This document shows, one piece after another, positions 12,351 through 24,000 of a stretch of 64,000 nt of DNA. How positions within the stretch are numbered: the stretch's first letter is position 1; the number at the start of each line of letters is the position of its first letter. The DNA is from Setoptus koraiensis (taxonomy: Eukaryota; Arthropoda), in contig CM106585.1 of the NCBI GenBank assembly GCA_048013815.1, forward strand, positions 5,084,001 through 5,148,000. The letters run 5' to 3'. The notes below the pieces were generated by a model, which had not been told where the DNA came from, made no database searches, and worked only from the letters and a program-made list of their open reading frames with translations. The translations under genes and the position numbers were made by a program.

Positions 12351-13116
12351 CTCAACTCGCCACACGGGCCACCAGTGACCAGTTTGACCAGAACGGGGCA
12401 CCAAGAATCCGCTGCTTCACAAATCGTTGGCCAGCGAGAGTCACGTGAGTTTTTATTGATTTTGATTGAGATTTCACCAGCAGGCTGCATTGTCACGCGA
12501 CTCGCATCGCGCGCGACAACGCAAATCGACCATATGAGCATATGAGCTCCGTGAGCTCTGTGAGCTCTGCTAGAGGCCAAAAGATATGCTCACCTCGATC
12601 GGCCTCTATCACACCTAGATGCTCAGCAGCATCGATTGGTGGTGTCACAATAAGCGGCACTGTAATGCCATTTGCAATGGGTCGACTGTCGAAACTCGAC
12701 TGTCAACCAACGAAATTCGCAAGTCCGCTCGGCTCGACCGGATATACTATACGGATATATTTCGTTGGATTTAGATAAAAAATGGAGTAACTGGTGTGTG
12801 CTCATGTGCGCACAAATATTGTGCAAAACATTCGAGAAAAATACAACCAAAATACAATACCGCACACAAATACCGGTATTAGAGACGAGCAAAAAGTTGC
12901 TCGGCAATCATTTTCTCTCTCTGTCAATTACGGCCCGACAGGGGACAGTTTACCGGTTGAATAAGCGTTCTTTCTGGCTGCTGTGGCTGCTCTGGCTGCT
13001 GTGGCGAGATGGCCAAGATCAATTGGACAACAAACAATCGCTGCTGTGGTCCGTCCATAAACTGCCGCGCTCTCTATATTACGACACCAATTTGATGACA
13101 AAGTGCCAAATTGTCT

Positions 13117-13210
13117 GCACCATTCACCGCCGAGCACCATTCACTGCCAAGCACCAACCAACGACGAGCACCAACCAACGACGAGCAACAACCAACGACG
13201 AGCAACAACA
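13117..13210. repeat. About 17-bp CA/CGACGAG-rich tandem repeat
   Basis: Degenerate copies of a unit around ccaaccaacgacgagca, ending in a CAA run. It directly precedes R2 copy 2. Confidence 0.7.
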
Positions 13211-13720
13211 ACAATAATAATGGCGATAGCGTTTTGTTTGCCAGTGTTTAATGGTGTCACACAAACACAAACTCCCGTAGACCATCCCTCATGAGCGATG
13301 GTGTCAACTGAGGAGCGTGCAAACCGATTTGTTGACGCCAGAGTCAGTGACAACAATAGACGTCATACATTACATAATGGCGATGATCAATAACAACCAT
13401 CAACCCATGTTAACTGACAACGAGCTGAGCCGCCGAGGGCGAGCAATAAAAATTGCCAGCAGCCCGAGAAAAGAATGTCTCTCGGTCGGCCTCTCGGTCG
13501 GTAGTGATAACATCGGCAAATAATTAATTTCTATTCTATATCTCTAAAACTAACCTATATATTATCTATATGACAAGCACGCATGGCTCGTATGGCGAGC
13601 CAAAATGAGCCTGTCTGCCGTACCCTCAACATCCGACGTGACGATCAATCAAACTAGGAGCAAACTAAGTTTACTCTACTATTCGGTTCAGTACTCGCTT
13701 ATTAGTTAACTGACGATTTT
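13210..13720. repeat. Dispersed repeat R2, copy 2
   Basis: Second copy of the R2 unit, about 1.4 kb downstream of copy 1 and in direct orientation, with the same ordered blocks. The best-conserved 40-bp core is at about 13500-13550. Divergence outside that core suggests an old duplication or dispersed family. Confidence 0.55.
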
Positions 13721-14556
13721 TGTTCACCCCACAAACAACAAATATTGATGCAGACATTTCGGCACGCCTAGAACTTCTAGGCTAGAAGGTAAACTCACAG
13801 TGTCTTCTCGCAGTGACATCGATTTCAAAAAAACTCTTCACTAAATTGATTGTTCCGATCGAGTTGGCCGACAAATTCGAGCCTCTTTGCATAAACCCGC
13901 AAAACGAACAGTTTATGCAAAAATGGCAATCTTCTGGAATTATTTGCAGAAATTCATGCCTGTCCTATGCCTGTTAGACACCCACCCCGAACATCCGGAT
14001 ACGGCCGAATTTCAATTTCCTATTTAATGCGCTTGCTTGACACACGATGGGACTAAATTTTCCACTCTGGGACTGGATAACCCAACTTTCCCATTCCAGT
14101 TAGTTCTCTTGTTAATACATTGGCAATGTTTTTTCTCTTTGCCTCACTCGACCAATCTTTTTTCCCTGATCCCTGATTTTTCCACGAAGGTCTCTACTTC
14201 TTAGTGAACGGTATTTATCCATCCCATAGGAACATCTCGGAGTCAGTGTGTACCAAGATGTGTATTATCATAGTTGCAGCGGTCCTATTTTCGGCCCTAG
14301 AGTCAAGTCGAAATCTTTTCTTGCAGTGCAATCTATTCTTAGCGACATCAGTGACATCGTTTAGCATATAAACAAAAACGTCACACTGAATTAGTAGGAT
14401 AAACAAATTATCTGTAAAAACAATTAGAAATTCAGTGAAAACATGACAAAACAACAGCAACAGCAACAAAAAGAGCAGCAATAACATAACAACAAGTCAT
14501 ATGAACATTCGCTCTCATGTTTTTGTCGCTCAACTAACTAAAGAACTCTGCACACT
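13721..14556. promoter_or_regulatory. Upstream region of tyrosine decarboxylase
   Basis: No coding sequence seen. The last 150 bp are CAA/CAG-rich (about 14450-14485), as in a 5' UTR merging into the low-complexity N-terminus. Promoter elements were not identified. Confidence 0.35.
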
Positions 14557-17500
14557 ATGACCACCACCATAGAAAAGAAATCATTACAATCTAGCGGTAA
14601 TGGTATGGCTAGAACAACAACAACAGTAACAACCACCACCACTACGGGAGCACCAAAAACAACAGCCAGATTGTCGCGGAGCAATCATCAGCGAAACAAA
14701 TATTTTTCGTATTTGAAGCATCGCCCCAACAACGCAATAGATAAAAGCAATAAAACTAACACAGAAACAGAAGAATTTGATCATGATAAAGACGATGATC
14801 AAATGGGCCGTCAGGTAGACGCTGCACAACAAGAGCAAGAGCGAAAAGAGGAGCAAACGGCGCCGACTGGCCATCAGCAACCAGTGCAACCTCATTTTGG
14901 TCCCATGAAACAATTTTTGGCCACCTATTTCAATCTTTCATCAACAAACAACAAAAGTATTACCACAAACAACACCCCGATTCATCGTAATGTAGATCAA
15001 AATTTAGATAGAGCGACCACTGCAACAGCAACAAAGAACAGCAGCAATTCAAAGAAGAAAAAGTGCATTAGTGTTCCGGCGACCCCAGTTAAAAGTTTGA
15101 TATGCAACAATAATGATGGTGCCGCTGTTCGATTCACTTCTCAATCACCACCGAAGGTGCTAGAGCAACAACATCAGCAACGGAAACAGAGAAAATATTT
15201 TTCTTGGTTGAATATATTCAACAACAATGGCAGCGATTCGGGTTGCAAGTTGGCCGCGAAACAATCAACATCCGAGAAAATTTCAAACAAGATCTTGTCC
15301 AACAACATAAGCATCAACAACAACAGCAATAGCAGCGATCACAACAATGCTAGTGATGTTGCCGCAATTAATTCAAATAATAAATCAAATCACGATGAAC
15401 CAGCAAAGGAATCAGTGAAAAATAGTGATAGTGGCAAGCAGCTTGCGAAGAGAACCGCCAAAAGAAGCAATGTCAAAATAATAGTCGATACCCTAAGCAA
15501 AGAAGTACAAACAGAGGAGGCCAGCCAAAACAATAGCACCTGTAATAATTTACTCAAGACTACATTCCAAAATTTAAGCTATGACTCAAGTGCCCAAAGA
15601 GAATGTCCCATGTCAACGGAGAAATTTCGTGAGCATGGTAGAAATCTGATAGATTATATCAGCAATTATCTCGACACCATTGATAAAAGACGCGTGACAC
15701 CGTTGAATATCGAGCCTGGCTATCTTAGGTCCCTATTGGATGTTGATGCGCCTAAGGAGGGTGAAAAATTCGAGGATATAATGAAAGATTTTGAGAATCA
15801 TATAATGTGCGGAATAACCCATTGGCAGCACCCCAGATTTCACGCTTATTTTCCAGCAGGCAACGCGTACGCGTCCATATTGGCAGATATGCTGTCGGAC
15901 GCCATCGGATGCGTCGGTTTCTCCTGGGTAAGTTGCTCTGTAATCGAGCCTCTTGACTCGAAATTAATTCAACAATTAATTTAATTGATTTAATGTTCTC
16001 ATTAAATTTGTATATATTGTTTTGCTTTGAATGAAAGGCGGCCAGCCCCGCGTGCACCGAACTGGAGATTATCATGCTAGATTGGATGGGAAAAATGATA
16101 GGATTGCCGGAGGAGTTTTTGTGTTTGTCGGGCGCCCAAAGCAAGGGAGGCGGCGTAATACAGGGCTCAGCTAGCGAATGTGTTCTAGTTAATTTATTAG
16201 CGGCTCGGCATGTCGCCATAGACAAATTGCGCAAAAAGTATCCACAAACGCCCGACGGTGTCCTATTGTCTAAATTAATTGGCTACTGTTCCAAGGAGGC
16301 GCATAGTTGCGTCGAGAAGGCGGCCATGATTGGTTTCATAAAAATGCGAGCTCTCGAAACGGACGAAAAATACTCATTGAGGGGCGAAATCTTGAGCAAG
16401 GCCATCAAACAGGACAAGGCCAACGGTTTGGAGCCGTTTCTGGTGAGCGCGACCCTAGGTACAACGTCATGTTGCTCATTTGACAATCTAGAGGAAGTGG
16501 GCCGCGTGTGTCAGGAGCACGATATTTGGTTGCACGTGGACGCTGCTTACGCGGGCAGTGCCCTCATTTGTCCGGAATTCAAATATCTGATGAAGGGCAT
16601 CGAGCTGGCCACCTCTTTCAATATGAACCCCAACAAATGGATGCTGATCAATTTCGACTGCTCCCTCATGTGGTGAGTGCCTCAGCTACACTGTCAATCA
16701 ATGACACGATAATGATTACATCCCACTGTGATGATCACACTGTGTCGTATCATATCGATAGAAAACCATCATGACGATTAACTTAATTTGCTCACTGCTT
16801 GAAATTGTTTTGCCTCATATCATGCCATCCAGGGTGAAGGATAGATTTCAATTAACTAGGGCATTCGTTGTTGATCCACTCTATCTGCAACACAGTTTCT
16901 CTGACAAGGCCATCGATTACAGGGTGAGTGCATTATCCCTAAACACCCAATTATTGCATCAGTGAATGTGTACAGTTACAATAATAACAATTTTGTATCT
17001 TGTCAACTGAACTAACACCAACTTTTCCAACCAACATACTTAGCATTGGGGCATTCCTTTGAGCAGAAGATTCCGAGCTCTAAAATTGTGGTTTGTCATT
17101 AGAAACTACGGCGTCGAGGGCCTGCAGCGATACATTCGCAACGTAAGTAACCAGCGGAAACGGCCAATTGAAATTGCCGATATCGTGTTCGACAGACATT
17201 CCACTCACCAGTGTCTATTTCATCTTCTCGTCTTCTCTCACAGCACGTTGCTTTGGCCAAGAAATTCGAGTCACTCATCAGGGCCGATTCTCGTTTTGAG
17301 ATAATTACTCAAGTGGTGCTGGGCCTGGTGTGCTTCCGTTTAGTGGTGAGTACACAGAGTGCAAATATGTAAAATACCAAATATCAAATATATGTGGCGA
17401 TACGATCAACTTATTAAATGAAACGCAAACGTTACTAGCAAAACTAACTGACTCTACTCGACTTTTTCAAAAAACCGATGCCTCGATGCGAACAGGGCTC

Positions 17501-18518
17501 CAATGCTCTCAATCAGCGCCTTCTGTCAAATATTAACGCCTCCGGCAAGTTGCACATGGTGCCGGCCTCATTGAATGGCCGCTACATAATTAGATTTTGT
17601 GTTTGCTCGCAAGAGGCATGCGACAAGGATGTTATATTTGCCTATCAATGTATATCTGAGTTTGCAAGCGATTTATTTGAGTCCATACGAGCCGGAAGAG
17701 AGAGAATTAGAGCTGTCAGTCAACAAAACACAATAGACGTATCGGACATATCGTTGCATACGCAACAATCGGCCTCGGCAGATCTGGGATTGGCTGGCTC
17801 TGCCAATCATCATCATAATATGCTAATTTCTGCACATTCTGCCTCAACAAGTGCCAGTGCAACCAGCGCAACGGGTCCAATTAGAGGTGCCCAGACACCA
17901 ACAACGATAACAGGTAAAGTGGCCCCCATAGCGGCAGCGAGTGCAAACAGTGGAGTTACCGCGACGACTAACGAAGAATCGCCAGGCATGAGAGCAAAGT
18001 CTGCACTAAGTGCCGGAAATACTTCGGTCACAACAACAACCTGTTCACCTAACTCAGTTAGAACGTCTCCCATGATGTTGATGCACAACCAACAACAACA
18101 AGATCATCAGAGCACCAGCCACTTGGTTCGTGGTGCCTCGAGTAAGCTATTGAAACAGCGCCAACAGCAACAACCAGCGACCAATTCAAACAATGACGCC
18201 AGTCCAAATATCAGTGAAGTAGACGAGGATCTCGAAGAGGAACTGATACTTGACAACTCGTCGTGTTTGCACGATGACATTGACGACGACGAAGACTTGG
18301 GTGCCCTGTTGTTGTCGGACGAAGAATCAAAATCTGGTGCCAACGAGGCAGGTGAGGCCGTTGACGAAGTTTTTACATTAGAGAAAAAGAACAAAATGAG
18401 CCTGAGATACAAGCGTGGCTTTTTTGTCAGAGTTGTGTCAGACCCCAAAATGTACAGGGTTTCCATTTCCGGTGACATAGGACACTCGTCCGGTTCCATT
18501 GGATCAGCGGGCTCATGA
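14557..18518 (+). CDS. Tdc: Tyrosine decarboxylase (Tdc), 6 exons, with a long N-terminal extension
   Basis: The CDS is join(14557..15927,16038..16672,16833..16923,17044..17142,17244..17345,17496..18518), 1106 residues; every junction is GT-AG and in phase. It is a PLP-dependent group II decarboxylase making tyramine from tyrosine, the first step to octopamine. The core is residues 352 to about 860. [41 protein letters not shown] and the C-terminal motif [15 protein letters not shown] (from 1072) recall Drosophila Tdc2 more than dopa or histidine decarboxylase. The PLP lysine is Lys657 in NPNKW. The core begins at Met352 ([10 protein letters not shown]), where family members usually start. 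The preceding 351 residues are poly-T/Q/N and basic, and the frame is open without a break, so an alternative start at 15610 is possible. A 200-residue Ser/Thr/Ala/Asp-rich linker separates the core from the C-terminal motif. Known Tdc2 is near 640 residues. Confidence 0.93.
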
Positions 18519-19040
18519 ATCACAATAAACGGATCAATTTATACGGATCAATTTATATGCCAATCAATCAATGGGGCAACAGCAAGACTACTATTACTAC
18601 CGCTTATCATGTTCACCCGATATTGTATGAGCAATGACACTGTTCTCTAGGTTTTACTATTATGAATAAAATTGCTCACTCTGCTGACCGAACGAAATGT
18701 TCAAACTTCTTCGCACCGTCTCACTGCGTCGAAATAGATCTTGTTAGTCGTTGTTATGAATTTCATAGAACGAAACGACACAATTATTTCTGTTTGTTGT
18801 TGTTTTTATTCTTAGATGCGGATGCGAAAATTCCGAGTTGGAGCTCCGAAAATTCAGAATCAGATAGATGACGCCTGGCGGAGCATGATAATGCGCATCC
18901 AAGGTCGCGAGTTTACCGGAAACTATAACAGAGACTATTGGTTGTGACAAGCACGATGCAGTTAACAACGGTCTAATAGGCATCCTCCGAAATACGACAC
19001 CGTCTTGCTGATTGTATAGTGGATTATAACCGAAATCTGT
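18519..19040. other. Tdc 3' flank
   Basis: The first 150 bp are the probable 3' UTR. After that I see no gene or repeat. Confidence 0.4.
18665..18670 (+). terminator. Polyadenylation signal of Tdc
   Basis: AATAAA about 150 bp after the Tdc stop codon, the first such hexamer downstream. Confidence 0.5.
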
Positions 19041-19707
19041 TGTGCTACGACCGCCTAACGAAGATGGGCCGGGCGAGCTCGCTCAAGTGTTTTTTTTTTT
19101 ATTAATAGTAATGATAATAACAATAATAATAGTGATAATAGTAATAGTATTAGTGGTAGTGAAGGTGATGCTACTGCTGTTGCTGTTGCTCCGGGACTCC
19201 TATCTCCATAGGAGTCTCCGTTGCTGTTGCTGTTTCTATTGCTGATTCTGCTGTTGTTACTGCTGTTGTTACTGCTGTTGTTACTGCTGTTTCTGCTGCT
19301 GCTGCCGCATGAGAGGCGTTGGTGGCTACTATGCCTAGACCGTCGCATCTCTCATAGAGAGATTGCGACGGCCTGTTGGCATAGTAGTCCGCCAGAACGT
19401 GCATGACCGGTTGGAATCGCGGGTGGGGTCCAACCGGTCTGCTGGGTTGCTGCGGTTGTCGCTGCTGTTGGTGCTGTCGGTGGCGCTGGCGCGCATTGCG
19501 CGGCTGGTTCTGGTTCTGGTCCTAGTTCTGGTGCTGTTGTTGTTGTTGTTGTTGCAGTTGGAGCCGCCGGTTGGCCCGCTGTCGCTGCCGTTGTTGTTGC
19601 CGCGGTTGTTGTAGCCGTGGTTGTTGTCGCCGTGGTTGTTGCTGCCGTGGTTGTCGCTGCCGTGGCTGTTGCTGCTGCTGTTGTGGTTGCGGGGCCGCAA
19701 TGTCATA
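19041..19707. repeat. Triplet-repeat tract with three hairpins
   Basis: Strand-asymmetric low-complexity DNA dominated by GTT/GCT triplets (CAA/CAG on the other strand), which gives long spurious open frames on both strands. Three inverted repeats are embedded. 19195-19203 pairs with 19208-19216 (gactcctat, 4-nt loop). 19328-19385 forms a compound stem with outer arms actatgcc/ggcatagt and inner arms ccgtcgca/tgcgacgg plus tctctc/gagaga. 19405-19415 pairs perfectly with 19429-19439 (gaccggttgga, 13-nt loop). No protein-coding support. Confidence 0.65.
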
Positions 19708-19759
19708 AATATTGCAGTGGGGAGCTATGTTCCAACTCATTTTTCCCCACTGCAATATT
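19708..19759. repeat. 16-bp perfect inverted repeat with CAGTGGGG ends
   Basis: aatattgcagtgggga (19708-19723) is repeated inverted at 19744-19759 with a 20-nt loop. CAGTGGGG/CCCCACTG resembles the outer ends of many Tc1/mariner elements. It sits just upstream of such an element, and may be a remnant of joined ends or a tiny MITE. Confidence 0.6.
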
Positions 19760-19792
19760 GATGATGCTGATGATGATGATGATAATTCTAAT

Positions 19793-20453
19793 AAGATTCT
19801 AGATTTGATACTCTTTGATTTTTTGAAGAAAAACAATGATTGATGATTTTCACAAGAAGAAAAAGAAGAAACGAAGACCCAAACCAAGAATAACTAGTCG
19901 CCAGAGGACCTCAATCAAACGAGTCGTGGAGACTTTGAAAAGGACCGGCGAGAGAGTGACCTCAAGGAAAGTGCACAAAGAGTGCGATCTTCAGCACGTC
20001 ACTGAACGAACAGTGAGAAATCACATGAGGTCACTCAATTACACATACAAACAGGCCAAAATATTATTAAATTGACGCATCAACAGCGCACGAAACGCGT
20101 CGAATTGGCCAAGTCCTGGATCTCAAACTCGCACCCATGGTCGAGAGTGGTTTTCGCCGACGAAAAGCGGTTTAATCTGGACGGACCCGATTCCTGGAGC
20201 TCCTGGTGTAGAGAAGGAGGAGTTTCCACTCGCAACAAGGGCCAACAGGGCGGTGGCAATGTCCAGGTTTGGGGCATGTTAATGTCAGACCACTCGTTGT
20301 CGGTCTTCCGGTTGAACCAGAGATCCAACTCCAAAGATTATATTAATTTCTTGAAGAAGGATATCAAGTCTGTATTGGACGCGTTTCCAATCCGCACAGT
20401 TCAAAAGTTAGTTTTTCTTCAAAAAATCAGAAAGTATCAAACCTAGAATCTTC
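19793..20453 (+). mobile_element. Short Tc1/mariner-type DNA transposon with 42-bp inverted repeats
   Basis: Ends 19793-19834 and 20412-20453 are inverted repeats matching at 39 of 42 positions (core gattttttgaagaaaaac). Between them is part of a Tc1/mariner transposase. The first 79 residues (from 19836) are a basic helix-turn-helix region. The reading frame then shifts by one base near 20070, and the second segment holds the start of the DDE domain, FADEKRFNLDGPDSW and VQVWGML. The right inverted repeat begins straight after the LDAF stretch, so the second and third catalytic acidic residues are absent. The element therefore looks internally deleted and non-autonomous, yet bounded by both ends. 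No clear TA duplication was found at the right edge. Confidence 0.8.
19836..20411 (+). pseudogene. Tc1/mariner transposase fragment, frameshifted and lacking the catalytic C-terminus
   Basis: Two overlapping frames, 19836-20075 and 20072-20411, together read as the N-terminal two thirds of a Tc1-like transposase: HTH DNA-binding part (SRQRTSIKRVVETLKRTG, then TERTVRNHMRSLNY), linker LTHQQRTKRVELAKSW, and the first catalytic Asp in FADEKRF. The region carrying the other two acidic catalytic residues is replaced by the element's right inverted repeat. It cannot encode an active transposase. A repressor-like role for the DNA-binding part is possible but unsupported. Confidence 0.75.
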
Positions 20454-21960
20454 AAACTTCACCCGAAATCCCATCTATATGCAGGTAAGTATGTGTGAAA
20501 AAATGAACAAGAACGCTCAACCCAAACCCGAGATACTTACTGTTTCATTAATCTTTTCCAGCAGTGTATACGTTTGCGAACCGGCCGAAGAGGCGCGCGA
20601 CACGAGAGACCTCTTTCGTCAGCCAAACTCATCTCAAAGAGCACAGTTTTGGCCCCGAACAAAGCCGAACATTGTTGTTGGCTGAATTTGTTGGTTGCTA
20701 GAGACAAAAATCATTGTTGAAATCATTGTTGTCATTTGAAAGAGAGCCGGCGATGAAACTTGAGCGCATAAATTGTGCCTGTGGAAGATGAGTTTTGCGC
20801 AAAAATGTTCAAACAATCAAAAGATACAAGTTTGGCCTGATTGGCAAGCTAGTGAATTGGTGAAGCCAACAACAAGGTGAACCCTTTCTGCAAATGGCTC
20901 CAATTTCGATCTGACTCTGGCCCACGTGAACCACTCTGTTTCTGAGGCGCAAGAAAAGATTTGGCAAAAAGCCGGAAAACGGATATTGCACGAGATGAGA
21001 GAAAGTGAGCAGGAAATAGAATTGCATGATCAGTTTTGACGCATCGAGCCACGAATGAGGAATCGGAATTAGTTAGGGTTTGTTGTGGGCACTTTTGCGC
21101 CATCAATTGGTGAACGATTCGGTTCGGAGTGGGCACAGTCCGTCACGTCGGCTCGTGCAAGTTTGGCAACGGGCTGAAACGTGATTATTTTGGCTTGACA
21201 TCTCTGAATTGTAACGCTGATGATGAGTCACGTTGCCAGTTGGTGATTTTTTGAGCAGGGAAATTGATGAATCTTGACGATGGCGCTCGTGTTGTCGGCC
21301 GCCAGTCAGCTCGTCTGACCTTGGCCAATCCTCGCCGCTTGTGGTCTCGAGCGGGCGTTATGTCACGTTTGTCGCAACTCGTGCAGACAACTTTCGCAGA
21401 GTCAACTTGTGAAGCGATATGTTAATTTCGCAGGTATTTATAGAAAGAACAGTGCTGTTTTGTTCATCATTTGAGCGCTTTCGAGCAACATAGCGACAGT
21501 GATGACTTGTGCGGATTTGTGCGCGAGTATCATGTGACTGCCTCTTGCTAGATGCTGTCGGGGCCCGGCGAGACGGGCTCTCGGAACTGTTGGCTTCGCA
21601 TGCGAAATCCCACAGTTCCGAGCGAACGTGAGCGGCTGGCCAATTGGTGCAGAGGCAATTTTTTTGAGAAATAAAAACGTTACATAATGTACAACATGTG
21701 CAATTGCATACACGGCGAGTCCAATTCAACTAATTAGTTTGCTTGTTATCCGGCAACTTTAAACATTTTCACGCACGCCAGCTCTCGTTTCGGTGGCGCA
21801 AAATTGCCCGAAATTGCGCGAAATTGTGCGAAATTGTTCATTTCGCTACACATTCACCAACTTTAGACATGGCATATCTAGCTGTTCGCTATATGCTCAA
21901 TATGACGTTGGAAGTGGCTTCATTTTTCGCCCGATTTCCGCGGCTCACAGCCACGAGCCG
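20454..21960. other. Gene-free sequence right of the transposon
   Basis: Mixed composition and no convincing exon. The short open frames on both strands lack recognisable domains. Confidence 0.4.
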
Positions 21961-21984
21961 TTCGCCTGCGGCTCGCCGCTGCAA

Positions 21985-22180
21985 ATTAGACTCTCCTACC
22001 ATCACTCATGTTAATGATGTCCGCTCGTCACAGGCCACGGGGCACCCTAATAGAGCTCACATGACGGTCGTTACGTAACGGGGGGGGGGTGGCCCGTTGC
22101 GTAACAGTGGCAGAGGTGGCGCCACTTGTTTGCGCGCCCATGGCGGTCAGTTTCATCTTCTGTCCGTGTGTGTCGCTATA
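21985..22180. repeat. Dispersed repeat R3, copy 1
   Basis: Shares atcactcatgttaatgatgtcc with the second copy at about 26206. A looser match follows that contains an acttgttt block and a ggtca-rich stretch before atcttct. A run of ten G lies inside at 22080-22089. Non-coding. Confidence 0.5.
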
Positions 22181-22299
22181 AATACATACCTGTGTATAGG
22201 TGAGTAGGTGGTAAAGTCGCCTTGCACATGCCAAGGCGACCTTAGTAAGGTCACCTAACAATTGTTATGTAACAATTGTCTCGTTAGAGGCGCACGAGC

Positions 22300-22640
22300 G
22301 CGCCCACCGGCCGTTGGCCGCTCCGATGGGCGGCCTTTGTTTTTCGTGGGGCCCGCATAATGGGCCGCGCCATTTGAATATGAAGCGGGCCGGGCCCCAC
22401 GATTTGAATATGAAGCGGGCCGGCGCCGCCAATCTAGCGCAATCCGGTGCAATCTAACGCAATCTGATGCAATCTGATCGGCGACCGATCGGAGGCACGT
22501 AGCCGGCACAGTAGCGGCCATTGGGTTGCTGATTGCGGGGCCCGCGCCGGCTTGTCGAGTGCGGCCCGCGCCGGCTTGTCGATTGTGGCGCCCGCTGGAT
22601 TGCCGATAATTCGGTGAGTCAGCGGGCGCCAGTGGGCGCC
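22300..22640. repeat. GC-rich tandem repeats at the left edge of R1 copy B
   Basis: Three nested short tandem arrays: ttgaatatgaagcgggccg twice (about 22374-22425); a 10-bp unit gcaatct-N3 about five times (22432-22480); and a 27-bp unit containing cccgcgccggcttgtcga twice (22538-22590). All are GC- and CpG-rich. Confidence 0.65.
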
Positions 22641-24000
22641 AGCTTGACCATCAATGGTCACCAGCGGCGCAGATTAGCGGCGTCCGCGCAACGTCAGCGC
22701 GCGCGCCCGAGCCCGTCAAATGGCCGGCTGATGGCGGCCATCGATCGGGGCACATATCGGCCACACGTAAGTTACGTAACGTGTGTGCGTGTGTGTGCGT
22801 GCGTGTGTGTGATTGCTTGTCGGGGGTCCGACGGCGTAACGAGCCGCGACACTGGCCCTCACCGAAAGTGTCTCGTGATTGCGATTGCGTTGGCCGCCAT
22901 TCGCCCGGTGCGACGGGCCGGGCGGCCCGTCGCACCGGATCTGCGGATTTAGCTGGTGGCGCGGGGTATTTATTTGTGCGGCACAACTCTTGTTTGCGCT
23001 TGCGCCGCTTGCGCCACTGTCAGCGCCGTTGCGGGAGCCCCAGATTGGTGCGCTCCAATACATACACTTATATGTATGTATGTATGTATATATTGGATTT
23101 GTTTGTGTTGTGACGCAACGCAAGAGGCGCGCGCTCGCTCGTGTATTGTAACGGGGGCTAGGTTTAAATTATGGCCGCGGGCGCACAGCGGCGGCGCTGT
23201 GCCGCTCTGTCGCCGTTGTCGATGCCAGATAAAGATAACGGGCCCAGCTAACAAGCGCCCGGCTTAAGATTGCGCTCAGTGTGATTGGCTGCAAACAAGT
23301 GCACACAACTCGGACAACAGCAACTTCAACTCCGACAACAACTGCAACTTCAACCACAACTGCCACTGCAACTGCGAAAGCGCCCCCTTCCAAAGTGAGC
23401 ATCGACAGCCAATATCGCGCCACTGGCACCCCGGCCAGTCGCAGCCCGAAGCCCGCAGCCCCAAGTTTGAATCCCGCAGCCCCAAGTCTGAATCTCGGAG
23501 CCCGCAGCCCGAAGCGGCCCAATCATTTCGGCCCGCTGACCAGCGCCGCACAGCGCCCCCACTGCGCCCCTGCTCACTGGTTGGAAGCTGCACACACACA
23601 CAAAATGGCGAGCAGACTGGCGAGCAGGTCACAAAGACAAGTTACACAATTGGTGGGCCGCGGCGCATGTTTAGCGAGCCAAGGTTACGCAACTGTCAGT
23701 GCGACATTGACATCGGCACAACGGCCGGCACAACAATAGCGCCCAACAATAACGCGCATATATCACCCAGACAGAACAGCAAAGTGCAGCAAAGTACAGC
23801 AAGGTATCGCATAGTATCGCACAGCGTGCGACGACAGTGGCACAACTCTTCGGCGCCCCGACCGTCGGCGCAGCCAGTTATTACGAGTGTCTACGAGTGC
23901 AAATTCGCAAGCAATGGAAGCGCGTTCCAGTGTCCCGAACGACAACTTCTAATTAGTGTCACACGTAAATGTAAGTAAATCACCAAGTGCCGCAACAGTG
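22480..24000. repeat. Dispersed repeat R1, copy B
   Basis: Second copy of the R1 unit seen at 9900-10900, with the same ordered anchors. It is longer because of internal tandem expansions: (tg)n at 22780-22812, gtatgtat at about 23070-23090, a caactcggacaac-type array at 23300-23370, and gcagccccaagt units at 23455-23510. CpG-rich, non-coding, no terminal repeats seen. Confidence 0.6.

Noticed and set aside
19055-19887. Poly-Q, poly-N and Arg-Gln-rich frames on the minus strand.
   Set aside because: These are translations of a GTT/GCT triplet tract with hairpins; every frame gives a different low-complexity peptide, and none has a normal-complexity core.
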